Below are positions 1-11,440 of a stretch of DNA of 64,000 nt, piece by piece. Source of the DNA: Actinostola sp. cb2023. Taxonomy: Eukaryota; Cnidaria; Anthozoa; Actiniaria; Actinostolidae. The stretch is taken from positions 511,501-575,500 of the forward strand of contig JAUJYZ010001210.1 in assembly GCA_033675265.1 (NCBI GenBank). Reading direction: 5' to 3'. Numbering within the stretch: the stretch's first letter is position 1; each line of letters begins with the position of its first letter. A program made the translations under genes and the position numbers. A model generated the notes under the pieces. The model searched no databases. It had not been told where the DNA came from and saw only the letters and a program-made list of their open reading frames with translations.

Positions 1-557
1 AAGTATTTACTTTGGATTTCAAAATTGTACATATCAGTGTTGGGTTTCCTGTGGTTTCTATTGTTCGAATTGTGGTTATGTAAATTAGACATTCAAAAAA
101 GCCACGTGTAATTAAGACAAAAGCGAAATACCACCTTGCTGTTTCGATTATGAACGATTTTAGAATAAATTTAGTCACGCGGATTAAAATAGAATTCAAA
201 AACAAAATAATTTCAGTGCCAACGTCGCGTCTACGTTGAAGGGCTATTATTCAAAGTCTGTTGACTCTAAGACGGTTTTTGAATATTATAAAATGATTGA
301 TGGTTTGTTGAAGCACGACAGTACAGAACAACAGTCCTAATCCCGGAAAACGATCCTCGCTAGGTGTTTTATGTCACGCTTATGCCCAAATACATATCAG
401 GCTTGATTTTTAAAAGATTGAATAATCAATACAGTGAAACGAACATATAAATAAAAATAACTATAAATACACATGTGTAGTTAGTATATGCACTTGAAAT
501 AGAGCGAATTTGCGTGTCATCCATGCGCTCAAAGTAAATCAATCTTAGAGCTATTTT
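1..557. other. Non-coding stretch, nothing recognised
   Basis: AT-rich sequence with no open frame of note, no splice-framed exon and no repeat that I can recognise. Confidence 0.5.
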
Positions 558-675
558 AGATCAATTTTAGAACCCAGTCATCCAATCAGATTACAATATG
601 ACCTCAATTTTAGAACCAGTGAGCCAATCAGATTACAATATGACCTCAATTTTAGAACCAGTGAGCCAATCAGAG
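558..675. repeat. Short tandem repeat, about 3 copies of a ~46-bp unit
   Basis: The core 'tcaattttagaacc' followed by 'agtgagccaatcagattac' recurs with few changes. The last copy runs into unrelated sequence. Each copy contains a CCAATCAG motif. The remaining bases up to 864 show no gene. Confidence 0.75.
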
Positions 676-861
676 ACTCGGATTGATCTAAAATTCGAAA
701 TCCGTCATCACCTTAATTGGAAACGTACAGGAAACAAGATGGCAGCTTTGGTATGAAAGAGCCTAAGGGAAGATACACAGTTACCGGTTCAGGATTTGCA
801 GATTTACACCTCGCTATCTGCCGATATATATATATATTACAACTCCCTTCAGTGTAGTTTA

Positions 862-864
<3 letters not shown>

Positions 865-898
<34 letters not shown>
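865..898. repeat. Homopolymer C tract, 34 bases
   Basis: An uninterrupted run of C. Runs this long are unstable, and the length in an assembly is often unreliable. Confidence 0.95.
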
Positions 899-902
<4 letters not shown>

Positions 903-1028
903 AGGAACCGAGGAACTGTAGAGGGGGATCGAAGAGGTATGTACTCTAAATATTATTTTTATATTATTATTTTTATTTTTATTTTAGTTTTTTTTTCCCA
1001 CTCAGGATATGCGTTTTTTTAAAAATTT

Positions 1029-1047
1029 ATTAATATTATTAATATTA

Positions 1048-1143
<96 letters not shown>

Positions 1144-1322
1144 TATTATTATATTTACTGAACTTCGCGATACTACTAAAGGTAGTCTTTGTAAATATGT
1201 GATTACTTATGATATTACGATAAGTATAGAAATGAAAACTAATGAGGGATATACAGAACAAATGTTCGGAAAAAATCAGACACCTCGAGCGGGATTCGAA
1301 CCCACGACACCCCGATTTCATG
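1029..1322 (-). mobile_element. tRNA-derived SINE fragment with (ATT)n tail
   Basis: On the minus strand the sequence 'gggttcgaatccc' near 1289-1301 is a perfect tRNA T-arm (RNA polymerase III box B). It is followed by about 150 bases of unique body, and then the 3' end turns into a run of about 35 AAT/ATT triplets (about 1029-1155). Box B, a body and a simple-repeat tail are the layout of a tRNA-derived SINE. I cannot find a box A upstream of box B, so the 5' half of the tRNA-like head is missing or diverged. The isoleucine-run frame across it is an artefact of the triplet tail. Confidence 0.65.
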
Positions 1323-1468
1323 TTTTAAAATAACATATTTTGTTTTCATTCACAATATTGGATTATTTAATATATTTATCTAACTGAAACTGGTTTTTTT
1401 TCTCGATTTAAAATAACAGTTTACAAGTATTTGTTCAAGGTCTTTGAATTCGAGGTAAATAACTTCAG

Positions 1469-1636
1469 CCAATCACATCCATGGGATTGCTAGAAATTAT
1501 CCAATCACATCCATGGGTTTCAACCAATCACATCCATGGGATTGCTAAAAATGATCCAATCACATCCATGGATTTCAACCAATCACATCCATGGGATTGC
1601 TAGAAATTATCCAATCACATCCATGGGATTTCCAAA
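1469..1636. repeat. Six copies of CCAATCACATCCATGG in alternating spacing
   Basis: The 16-base core occurs six times. Alternate spacers are 'gattgctagaaattat'-like and 'gtttcaa'-like, so the true period is a two-core unit of about 56 bases. Each core contains a CCAAT pentamer and the palindrome CCATGG. Confidence 0.8.
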
Positions 1637-1884
1637 CTCAGCAACCGGACTCAGCAACTCGAGAAAGCCTATAGAGCTCATCAAAACCGTATAAAACTAT
1701 CACAAATACTTTGATTTCTTTTGGCCAAACGTTCGTAATCACACTCGTTCTATAATTCGTATTCTAAGATTCGAATTTGAATATGATACGGTGAAGAATT
1801 GGTCTAATTAAGTTCGGCGAGTGAGGAAACGTGTAAATTGAATTCTTTCTTTGTTGTTCTTCAGTTCTCATTTATATTTTTCAG

Positions 1885-2046
1885 CTATCTGATAAAATAT
1901 AGATATGGCACGAATCGGCCGACGTTCAAGCGTCGCCACGATGGATCCCTACTACTCAGTCGCTACACCAAGGACACTGGTAAGGAAGCAGATCGGCGAG
2001 GACAAGCCGTCACTGGGAATAGTAAACAACTTAATTGCAGAGGTCA
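1885..2046 (+). CDS. Possible internal or first coding exon of an unknown gene
   Basis: A pyrimidine-rich tract ending in 'atatttttcag' precedes 1885, which looks like a splice acceptor. An ATG at 1905 opens 47 codons of well-mixed composition, beginning MARIGRRSSVATMDPYYS. A donor-like 'gag|gtcagt' lies at about 2046, and a better donor 'ctg|gtaagg' lies at about 1980. The peptide is basic and Ser/Arg-rich at the start, and I do not recognise it. No partner exon is seen downstream because the 22-bp minisatellite begins 200 bases later. It may be an isolated exon of a gene with very large introns, or chance. The rest of 1637-2247 shows nothing else. Confidence 0.35.
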
Positions 2047-2247
2047 GTCATGAATTCAGTCTACCGTATTGCTATCAATATATAGCCCGTATTGAACACA
2101 CTTTGCAATGGGAATCAATATCTAACACAGTGTGGAACTGAGTGGCTTTCACAGAAAATCTTAAAAGTGTCAAAAGTTTTTGGATTTCGACCCGGTTTAT
2201 ACTGGCGTTAGTCGAAACACGCGCGTGTATCTGCTGTTCAGTTCAGG

Positions 2248-4305
2248 CCCATCTCATTCATTCTCCATAAATAGCTCATTCATTCTCCATAAATATCTCA
2301 TTCATTCTCAATAAATATCTCATTCATTCTTCATAAATATGTCATTCATTCTCAAGAAAGATCTCATTCATTCTCAAGAAATATCTCATTGATTCTCCAT
2401 AAATATGTCATTCATTCTCAAGAAATATCTCATTGATTCTCAAGAAAGATCTCATTCATTCTCAAGAAATATCTCATTGATTCTCCATAAATATGTCATT
2501 CATTCTCAAGAAATATCTCATTGATTCTCAAGAAATATCTCATTCATTCTCAAGAAATATCTCATTCATTCTCAAGAAATATCTCATTCATTCTGAATAA
2601 ATATCTCATTCATTCTCAAGAAATATCTCATTCATTCTCAAGAAATATCTCATTCATTCTGAATAAATATCTCATTCATTCTGAATAAATATCTCATTCA
2701 TTCTCAAGAAATATCTCATTCATTCTCAAGAAATATCTCATTATATTCATTCTGAATACATATCTCATTCATTCTGAATAAATATCTCATTCATTCTGAA
2801 TAAATATCTCATTCATTCTCAAGAAATATCTCATTCATTCTGAAGAAAGAACTCATTCATTCTCAAGAAAGATCTCATTCATTCTCAAGAAATATCTCAT
2901 TCATTCTCAAGAAAGATCTCATTCATTCTCAATAAATATCTCATTCATTCTCAAGAAATATCTCATTCATTCTCAATAAATATCTCATTCATTCTCAATA
3001 AATATCTCATTCATTCTCATGAAATATCTCATTCATTCTCATGAAATATCTCATTCATTCTCAAGAAATATCTCATTCATTCTCAATAAATATCTCATTC
3101 ATTCTCATTCATTCTCATGAAATATCTCATTCATTCTCATGAAATATCTCATTCATTCTGAATAAATATCTCATTCATTCTCAAGAAATATCTCATTCAT
3201 TCTCATGAAATATCTCATGCCCGATCATTCATTCTCAAGAAATATCTCATATTCATTCTCAAGAAATATCTCATTGATTCTGAATAAATATCTCATTCAT
3301 TCTCAAGAAATATCTCATTCATTCTCATGAATTAAATATCTCATTCATTTTCAAGGAATATCTCATTCATTCTCAAGAAATATCTCATTGATTCTCAAGA
3401 AAGATCTCATTCATTCTCAAGAAATATCTCATTCATTCTGAATAAATATCTCATTCATTCTGAATAAATATCTCATTCATTCTGAATAAATATCTCATTC
3501 ATTCTGAATAAATATCTCATTCATTCTGAATAAATATCTCATTCATTCTCAAGAAATATCTCATTCATTCTGAAGAAAGAACTCATTCATTCTCAAGAAA
3601 TATCTCATTCATTCTCAAGAAAGATCTCATTCATTCTCAAGAAATATCTCATTCATTCTAAAGAAATATCTCATTCATTCTCAAGAAATATCTCATTCAT
3701 TCTCAAGAAATATCTCATTCATTCTCAAGAAATATCCCATTCATTCTTAAGAAATATCTCATTCATTCTCAAGAAATATCTCATTCATTCTCAATAAATA
3801 TCTCATTCATTCTCAATAAATATCTCATTCATTCTCATGAAATATCTCATTCATTCTCATGAAATATCTCATTCATTCTCATGAAATATCTCATTCATTC
3901 TCAAGAAATATCTCATTCATTCTCAAGAAATATCTCATTCATTCTCAAGAAATATCCCATTCATTCTTAAGAAATATCTCATTCATTCTCAATAAATATC
4001 TCATTCATTCTCAATAAATATCTCATTCATTCTCAATAAATATCTCATTCATTCTCAAGAAATATCTCATTCATTCTAATGAAATATCTTATTCATTCTC
4101 AATAAATATCTCATTCATTCTCAAGAAATATCTCGTTCATTCTCAAGAAATATCTCATTCGTTCTCAAGAAATATCTCGTTCATTCTCAAGAAAGATCTC
4201 ATTCATTCTCAAGAAAGATCTCATTCATTCTCAAGAAAGATCTCATTCATTCTCAAGAAATATCTCGTTCATTCTCAAGAAATATCTCATTCGTTCTGAA
4301 TAAAT
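2248..4305. repeat. 22-bp minisatellite, about 90 copies
   Basis: The unit is close to 'atctcattcattctcaagaa' plus 'at'. Variants replace 'caagaaat' with 'cataaat', 'gaataaat' or 'catgaaat', and these variants run in blocks, showing local duplication of multi-unit segments. A few single-base indels interrupt it (near 2743, 3218 and 3330). Most copies contain TTC-N4-GAA. There is no coding potential. Confidence 0.95.
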
Positions 4306-4419
4306 CAACAAGTCAATTTCTTGCCATTTATTATCCCAACAAGACGCTCGATGAGCGTACACTCGGGCTTATGACAAGGACAATTTCAGTTGCGCGAGGA
4401 GGGACCTGACAATGACTGA

Positions 4420-4886
4420 CAGTTGCGTGACGAGCTAGGGAGACTATGTATATATGTGTCGGTGAGCATAGATAAAAATCTCCGAATCGTATTTCCGTAG
4501 CACGTACTTGGAACGTCCAGTTGAGGTTCATATTCATGGTCAGACGGTTCTGATAACGTCTTTGGTTTCTTCGCTATCGCAGAGGAAAGTCGAACTTCGT
4601 ATCTTTGAAACATCCAGTTGATTCAGACTACGGTATGATGTGACAAAGCTCGACCAATCTGCTGTCTCTGCCTATATACATTGAAAGGTCTAGTTCGATT
4701 TATCTCGAAATCACTGAGAAAGGAATTATCGATTAAAAATCAAAAGCTGCTTCTGTTAGATTTAAGATGTGACCTCAAGTGACCTCAAATACGTTTAAAG
4801 ACGTACGACAGCGTACCTTGAAGAGTCGGAGATCTTTATCTATGAGTCACCGACACAAATAGTCTCCCTCGTCACTGAGCGTCTTC
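4420..4886. repeat. Inverted repeat, arms ~60 bp (possible MITE)
   Basis: The segment at 4420-4488 ('gtgacgagctagggagacta' and onward) reappears reverse-complemented at 4826-4886 with about 80% identity and small gaps. About 340 bases lie between the arms. No target duplication could be assigned. The rest of 4306-5110 shows no gene. Confidence 0.55.
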
Positions 4887-5110
4887 TTCTGTAATAGATC
4901 CCTAAAATCTAAGGACGTTTTGATTTCGATTGTATTTTTGCCATTTACTGACCTGTTTTGAGCGTGGAAATTCTGTTTTAAATAGCGCTACGCGGCGGTT
5001 CTAAAATTAGGTCGCGTAATAGATGTATGACTCACACAAGGATCAATCACACAACTGTAATCGTACTGAATTTTTCAAACTTGGAATAAAATAAACATCC
5101 ATCGCTCGTG

Positions 5111-5860
5111 AGTTACTGAAAACTGAACTCGACTGGCTCGATTGTTTGCATGACTTCTGTACATATAGCTTTCTGTCAATAGATGTAGTTACATCGCTGG
5201 TCGTGAGTTTAATTATAACAAGGACATAACTGTACACGTACTATTACAATTAACAACAAACATGGCATAGCGAGGTCATGATAGTTTTTGAGTTCATTTC
5301 ATTTGCATTTCAGTCTCGACTGGCTCGACTGTTTGCATGAATTCTGTACATATAGCTTTCCATAATATATGTAGTTACATCGCTGGTCGTGAGTTCAATT
5401 ATAAATACTCAAGGACAGAACTGTACACGTACTATTACAATTAGCAACAAAAGGCCTACTCTGGGGTCCAATGTCGCCTAATAACAAACATGACATAGCG
5501 AGGTCATGATAGTTTTTGAGTTCATTTTATTTGCTTTTCAGTTCATTTTTTGATGAGTTCGAGTTCGTGGAACGAAGTCGTAGAACAGCCCTTTCGAAAA
5601 CGCTCGAGGAAGATTGAGAGTATGCGTATCTGGTATGTAGTACGCGTATGCGTTTCGATGGCTTGCTTTTCAGTCTCGACTGGCTCGACTGTTTGCATGA
5701 CTTCTGTACAATGATATAGCTTTCCGTAATAGATGTAGTTACATCGCTGGTCGTGAGTTCAATTATAAATACTCAAGGACATAACTGTACACGTACTATT
5801 ACAATTAGCAACAAAAGGCCTACTCTGTGGTCCAATGTCGCCTAATAACAAACATAGCGA
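5111..5860. repeat. Three direct copies of a ~150-200 bp segment
   Basis: The block starting 'ctcgactggctcga', passing through 'atgtagttacatcgctggtc' and ending 'cgtactattacaatta' occurs at about 5125-5275, 5314-5510 and 5671-5860. Copies two and three also share 'aaaaggcctactctg' and the flanking 'cctaataacaaacat'. This is a segmental tandem duplication, with no coding potential. Confidence 0.8.
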
Positions 5861-6195
5861 ACTAGAATCCTGACCTTTCGATAGCTTCAAGATCTACAGC
5901 TGCTTTCAAAACTAAGACTCAAATCTACTTGAGTCCTGTGTGTCGTTTGTTTTCCCTTATCTGCTTCAGGAGTAATCTTGAAACTCGATACGATCAAATA
6001 CTTCGCATTCTTTCTTCATTCTTCGCATTTTTTCTTCATTCCGTGACCATGACAAAAAAAAAAAGAAAAAGAATAATAAAAAGAAAGCCCATTTTATTAC
6101 TCGGGCTTCCTTCGGAAGGGCCCGAGTAAAAAGACATTAAAATGTTTAGCGTGACTTTTCTTAATAAACCGCTTTTTACCATACACACCTACCAC
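5861..6195. other. Unassigned sequence
   Basis: AT-rich, with an A/G-rich stretch near 6050-6090. Nothing else recognised. Confidence 0.4.
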
Positions 6196-6548
6196 AGGCA
6201 GCCCAACCATTGCTTCTGAGGCTACTAAATAATAAATAAAATTATATTTGCGTCTTTTTTGATGTTTCCTGTGGTAAAGCTCTCGCGCAATACGTCCTAT
6301 GTTGGGCTCCCTGTGTGCGTCCCGCAAGATGCGCCCGCAGAGAATGCAGACAAGGTACGAATTTCCGGTCACGTGACAAAGAAGATGGATCGGAAAACAG
6401 TTTCAAAACACAAACTAGAAAATTGAGTCCAGAGCCCGACATATATAATACGTATTGCGCGCGCTCTTCCACAGGAAACCCATAAAAAGACACAAATTAC
6501 ATATATTTTTTAGTTGCCTCAGAAGCAATGGTTAGGATGCCTGCGAAA
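6196..6548. mobile_element. Fold-back element (MITE) with ~110-bp inverted arms
   Basis: 6196-6312 and 6435-6548 are reverse complements with small differences. The arms share 'accattgcttctgaggc', 'tttcctgtgg' and 'gcgcaatacgt'. The 120-base loop is non-coding. Outer ends are near 'caggca', but a target-site duplication is not evident. A partial relative of the arm ('cgggcttcctgtg') is seen near 6917. Confidence 0.75.
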
Positions 6549-7582
6549 ATACAGTGAATATTTCCCTACTGGGAGGGGCCGGGGGACTTGGAAACTTCAA
6601 CAAATTCAACCGCGGCCATATCTCAGCTGCATGCTATTTAACCGATTCCTGTGGAATTTGGTGTGCAAACTTCTTTCTTGATGGCCTATGGAAATAAGGA
6701 ACCCAAAGAAAATGACGGCTACGAAACTTAAATTTTATGATGTCATCACTCTAGTACTTTACTTACGGCATTTTATGTAGGTGAATCTCAGTATATATGA
6801 AATGAAAGTCCTTCCGATTTACATAAGCACTCACCTAAAATAACACCTGTGCAGGAGTGTTATTTTACGACAAGTAAACTACAGTGGTATTTGGTGTTTT
6901 GCGATAACGCTCACGTCGGGCTTCCTGTGTTATGCATGTCGGGGAAAAGCAGGGAGGGTTGGACACAGCACGCGAAGCATGGGTCAAAATCAAAAATGTC
7001 TTCATTTGCACTTGGCCTTCGTCGCGTACGCACCAAGTGGAAGGTAAACAGTAAACGAAAAAAAAACAATTGTTAACTATAATAGTATTGTTTTAGTTCA
7101 TGTAGAATTTGTGATAGTGTAAACAACTGAAAATAAACAAATAAGCAAAGTTACTGTAATAAATAAATAAACAAATGAATGAATATAATAATAATAATAA
7201 TTTTGATAAGTGAATCAATAAATCAATCAACTAAAAGGAAGAGAGATCAAGAATTACAAGTGATAAAAAAATAAGAGTATAAATAATATAATCCTTGTAT
7301 CCCAATCCATTAATAAAATCAACAACAGGCTGTCATTTATTTCATGTTTTACTTAAAACACAACTCCAAATTACAACAATTTGTCAACCTAAAGGGCCCT
7401 CATGACTTTTCATAATTTTAGTGTGCTTGTTTTTAACCATTTGAGCTCATTTTTCAATATTTTCTGCTCATTTCACTCTCTTACTAACCAGATAGTTTGC
7501 AGCGTTTCATGTAGGGATGGTCAAACATACATTTTGCCATTCATAAGGTACTTTTGTATCACGCAGCCCATTAATATTTAAG
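6549..7582. other. Unassigned sequence
   Basis: No gene-like frame with splice signals. 7080-7320 is very AT-rich with ATAA-type simple repeats. Confidence 0.4.
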
Positions 7583-8682
7583 GAATGGTCAACACTTAGC
7601 ATGTGTCCATCGAGTTATGGAGCACGAGACAAGCGTCAAAGTTGCTCGAGGCATAGCCGAGAGCAACTCTAGCTTCATGAGTGCTCTCCCAAATGGTAGT
7701 GACTATAACATGGAACCACCCAAAACCACCCACAACCAGCTCTTATAAACGATGCTGAATTGCGTCATGTTTCGCGCCCAATTTGGTGTACGTCACTCAG
7801 TCACTGTGTAGCCATGTCGGAGACAGACGTGAAAGGTATGTTTTCCTATTTCTAGTATATTTTCAGGTAGTGAAAAGAAGTATTATTTTGTCATGTTATG
7901 ATACAATTTTAATCATTTCATTTTGCTTCAAAATATGAAAAGACAAATATAATGGCTTGTATGTCGGTTTAAGTGTTTGCACGCATTTCACGTCGATGCA
8001 TGTTTCGTAGTGAATCATTCTGTGTTCTCATAGAAGTCCCGTGATTGTCTACCGGTAATGTCTTTGAACTTTTCACCAGAAACCAAATTCCTAGATTTCT
8101 GAAACTTCACTATTGCCTTGGAAGAAAAAACTTAAATATAGAGTACCTTAAGCCGGTTACGCGCATAGTTTGAAAAATGTATAAACAAGCTAGGATATAC
8201 CGATCTAAAAGACTGAAAAATTCTGTGTTTCAACCACTCGGAAATTGACAAGTGTCTTAGACGACTGTCAAGCAGCTCTCTTTGGAAAGCGTCTAAATAC
8301 CGTATATATTGTTTGATTCTTGGGGCAGTTTTTTTGGATTGCAGTTCTTTGTTGGGCCCCTTTGTTGTTGTAGTAATAGCTGCTGTACATTGAGAAGTAA
8401 GCATTTATAGCTTTCCAAACTCGAAAATATACAAAGTATATAAAGCTAAGTTTGTTTTCCTACAATTCGTTTTAATTCATCCGGGAGTAGTGTACATTAT
8501 TTTCACATCGGCATTAAATTCCATCTCAGTTTTTTAGGTGGTTGTGGGTGGTTTTGGATGGTTTTGGATGGTTTTGGGTGGTTTTTTTGGGTGGTTCCAT
8601 GTTATACTCACTACCTCTCCCAAATTCCCAAGTACAGCTCCATAACTCGATGGTCGCACAGCCAAAGCATTGACCATTTCTT
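7583..8682. mobile_element. Diverged inverted-repeat element, arms ~150 bp
   Basis: The left arm 7583-7740 (containing 'atcgagttatggagc' and 'ataacatggaaccaccca') is matched in reverse complement by 8528-8682. The right arm has an expanded run of 'ggtggttttgg' units. The arms have drifted, so this is an older non-autonomous DNA element or a duplicated inverted segment. No target duplication could be assigned. The interior is about 790 bases. Confidence 0.6.
7814..7835 (+). CDS. Possible very short first coding exon
   Basis: 'gccATGTCGG' is a good start context, and seven codons later the sequence reads 'aaag|gtatgt', a good donor. It sits inside the inverted-repeat element, and no downstream exon in phase was identified. 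The support is signal strength only, so it could be chance. Confidence 0.2.
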
Positions 8683-8689
8683 TTATAAC

Positions 8690-9458
8690 ATAGTCACTGC
8701 AAATTCAAAAAAAAAAAATCATTTTCAGATAGTGAAACCATTCTTAAAGAAGCAGTACAAGTGCATTTTTGTTCAGTGACAAATCTATACATTTCCTTTC
8801 TTATGGTCTTGTCACTCTCTTTCAGTGAACTGGCATGCACAGCCTAAGAACAGGAATGTATAGTATTTATCCAGCTACCGTACATACCTAAAAGGAAAAA
8901 TGATAAAGAATCAAATTATGATAAACTGACAATAACAATCACAATACAATAACAATGGGCCAACTACAATAATTTACTCGTCTATAATTTACTATAATAA
9001 AATTATGTGACAGTGTCACTTCGTTCACATCTTTGAAAATCGTTTTTTTAAGTAGTTTAAGTATAATTCTTTATGTTAGAAGTAATGTAGAATTTACTTC
9101 CACGAAATTTGGGTTAATTCAACGTCATTTAGTAAGTATTTAGCAACGTTTTGCGTAACGACTTGCGTAACGTTACACACTAATCTGATTTACTGATAAC
9201 GGATTAACGCGTGTTGCCAGTCACGTTTATTATCTAACATTATTTCACAACCTTGCCACTAGGCATATGTATTCTGTTAAGTTAGATATAGTAATTTCTA
9301 CAGTAGTCTTAGGATTACTTTTAACTAGTTTAGTTTGAGTTGGGATCAACTATTAATTGGTTTATCCACGTTAGGACACAAGCTAGTTACTCTTTATGTG
9401 GAATGCATGACGCATTTCCTGTGTCAACATACCGGATAGTTGCACCCTTGTACGTAAT
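8690..9458. other. Unassigned AT-rich sequence
   Basis: No exon, repeat or element recognised. It may include the upstream part of the LTR that follows if that LTR is longer than I have drawn it. Confidence 0.4.
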
Positions 9459-9975
9459 GTTACGACACTAGCTATTATAAATACAGCGTTCTAATGCATT
9501 AGTTTTCCGAGTTAACATTGGGGTTGCTCCCCAGAGGAGTTGAAATCTCTGGTCAGCGAGTGTTGTGCCATGTTCTCAGAATGCTAGCTCATTCCCGTTT
9601 TGTTTTGTATACACGTTTTGTATACACGTTTTAGAATGTACCCGTTGTTTAGTATATGATTCGTTTACTATGCCGTCTAGTATTCGTTTCAGTATTTCGT
9701 CCAGTTTTGATATATTGTAGTTTTCAATATCTGCTTAGTGAACTCGAGAGTATAGCTTACGATGCGTTTGCTAAGGGATTATAAGCACTCGTACATGTAG
9801 TTATCAGTTCGTATCCAGTTATTGTATACTTTCAGTTAGTCTCGTAATTAAATTGTAGTTTATCTTTCTCTTGTATTCAATAAACATGATATAAGTCCAC
9901 ACCTTGCATTCAGAAAGAATTCATTTTCTTCATTTAAAAGATTTCCTCGCGCTTACCGCTCAGCGCTTCCTTACC
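9459..9975 (+). mobile_element. Solo or orphan LTR of a Gypsy-like retrotransposon
   Basis: The segment has a TATA-like 'attataaata' near 9474, a polyadenylation signal 'aataaa' near 9879, and ends '...ttacca' just before a primer-binding site. I placed the left boundary at 'tgttacgac', but the TATA is then very close to the 5' end, so the true LTR may start upstream. No gag or pol follows, and no second copy occurs in the window, so this is the 5' remnant of a truncated element. Confidence 0.5.
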
Positions 9976-9978
9976 ATA

Positions 9979-9991
9979 TGGTGTCAGAATT
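9979..9991 (+). other. Retroelement primer-binding site (tRNA-Leu type)
   Basis: 'tggtgtcagaa' is complementary to the 3' end ...TTCTGACACCA expected for some animal leucine tRNAs including the added CCA, and it lies 3 bases after the LTR end. Its position and opening TGG fit a reverse-transcription primer site. Confidence 0.55.
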
Positions 9992-10077
9992 CCCTGCGTT
10001 TGTTTCTATAGTGATTCTTCATCGTTTCATTATAGTGTATTGTAGTAACCATTTTCCCCGGTTACAATTATAATTAA

Positions 10078-10177
10078 CAATTAGTCACCAAAGGCGAGGT
10101 GAATATCGGTGAATAATAACCGAGACGAAGTCAAGGTTATTATCACTGCTATTCACTGAGCCTGAGGTGACTAATTG
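10078..10177. mobile_element. 100-bp hairpin MITE
   Basis: The two halves are reverse complements from 'caattagtcacc' inward, with a few mismatches and a loop of about 13 bases around 'gagacgaagtcaa'. It could fold almost completely as RNA or single-stranded DNA. Confidence 0.8.
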
Positions 10178-10356
10178 TTTTAGTAGAATTACACAGGTGA
10201 TTATTTGAAAAAATAAAAATAAATAAGCATTTTAAAGAAAATAATTTTTTATTTCATATTTCAAAAGCTGGCAGCCATTTTGTCAAAATGCTGTAGGTAA
10301 CTATCGAGAATTAGTTTAAACAAACTAGTGGTCTATCACATATCCTGCATTCTGAT

Positions 10357-10402
10357 TGGCTACGCTACTAGGGGTCTAATAGTGATAGTCCCCTAGTAGC
10401 GA
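10357..10402. repeat. Short hairpin, stem gctactagggg
   Basis: 'gctactagggg' at about 10363 and 'cccctagtagc' at about 10391 form an 11-bp perfect stem over a loop of about 17 bases. Confidence 0.7.
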
Positions 10403-10477
10403 ATCACCATGGTAACCATTGGCTGTGAAAGCGATGAAGCAAGATGGCGGAGACATGAATGTAAAATGTATTAATAA

Positions 10478-10558
10478 TACAGTAGCCTGAATAGCTTGGC
10501 AGTTTTTAGGAGGGGGAAGGGGAAGGAACGAAACCGCCAAGCTATGCAGGCTATTATC
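10478..10558. mobile_element. ~80-bp hairpin MITE
   Basis: 'agtagcctgaatagcttggc' and 'gccaagctatgcaggctatt' are reverse complements with one mismatch, around a purine-rich loop (gggggaaggggaagg). Confidence 0.75.
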
Positions 10559-11185
10559 ACAGATAAACTCAAGTAACACTATTGACTATACAGGACATAA
10601 TTATTGAAATTTTGGATTTGATATCTGAATACATTGTAATCAGTACAAAAGAAATCAGACTATTGTCTAGGGACAAATTCGAAAATATTAGTGATTTATA
10701 TTGATGTTTGAAAGCTCGAACAGTTGGAGCATTCTTTACTAGTGGCCATAACTTTGAAGGATCTCTTGCCAGAATTATACTTTAGTGCTGTTGAACAACT
10801 TACATGTTGAATATGGATTGTTATGAAAACATTTACAAAAACAACATAAATTAACTTCTCATATCTCAAAAAGTAGAGGGGAGCCATGGGGAGCCATAAC
10901 ATCAATGCAAAGCAAATTTATCATTTTATCTGTAGTGTTAACATCAAGATTTTCGATCTTTCTGGACAGTTAAAAAGTTTAAAAGAACTACACCAGGTCA
11001 AAAATGGTGAAATGCAAAGACTCAGAACTGAAATAAGATTTTGATCGACACGTTCAGACACAAAACAGCAACAAAAAGCTACCAAAACGACATATAACTT
11101 GCAAAGCAATACAAACTCTGTACTGCTAAGATATTAGGAGCTTAGCGGTTATAAAACGTACAAAATACAGCTATTTCGTACTCAC
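10559..11185. other. Unassigned sequence
   Basis: No supported exon. If the minus-strand start exon at 11186-11198 is real, this would be its first intron. Confidence 0.35.
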
Positions 11186-11198
11186 CTTCGTCCGCCAT
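11186..11198 (-). CDS. Possible 13-base first coding exon
   Basis: On the minus strand 'caaagATGGCGGACGAAG' is followed directly by 'gtgagt', a consensus splice donor. The start context has a purine at -3 and G at +4, and the ATGGCGG core also matches YY1-type promoter-start motifs common in animal TSS regions. The peptide would be M-A-D-E plus one base. No downstream exon on the minus strand could be identified in the window, so the gene is unknown. Confidence 0.4.
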
Positions 11199-11299
11199 CT
11201 TTGCTTTTACCTCTTCCCGCCAAATGTGAAATCGCGTAATGTGATTGGTCAAATAAAACAACCATGATGCTTTTCGGACCGTGTCCAACCCCCCCTGGG

Positions 11300-11440
11300 G
11301 AAAAGTGATGATGAAAAAACTCGCAATGCATTATTGGGAATTTTGATCGAGGACGAATTAACGGACGAAATACAAACGAAGTGTCTTCAATTTTTCTGTG
11401 ACTTCAAGGACGATTCTCCCCTTTATACTTGAAACGACAG
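11300..11440 (+). other. Possible 5' non-coding exon on the opposite strand
   Basis: The sequence leads to 'gaaacgacag|gtcagt', a plausible donor, about 240 bases from the divergent minus-strand start exon. There is no clear ATG frame before the donor. Proposed only as the partner in a divergent promoter. Confidence 0.25.

Noticed and set aside
1275..1310. Possible tRNA gene
   Set aside because: Only the T-arm/box B is present; no anticodon stem, D-arm or acceptor stem can be formed. Taken as a SINE head.
1019..1321. 100-codon minus frame with a long isoleucine run
   Set aside because: It is the SINE body and its ATT tail read through, with no protein character.
2248..4305. Heat-shock element array
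   Set aside because: Canonical HSEs have two bases between TTC and GAA; here there are four.
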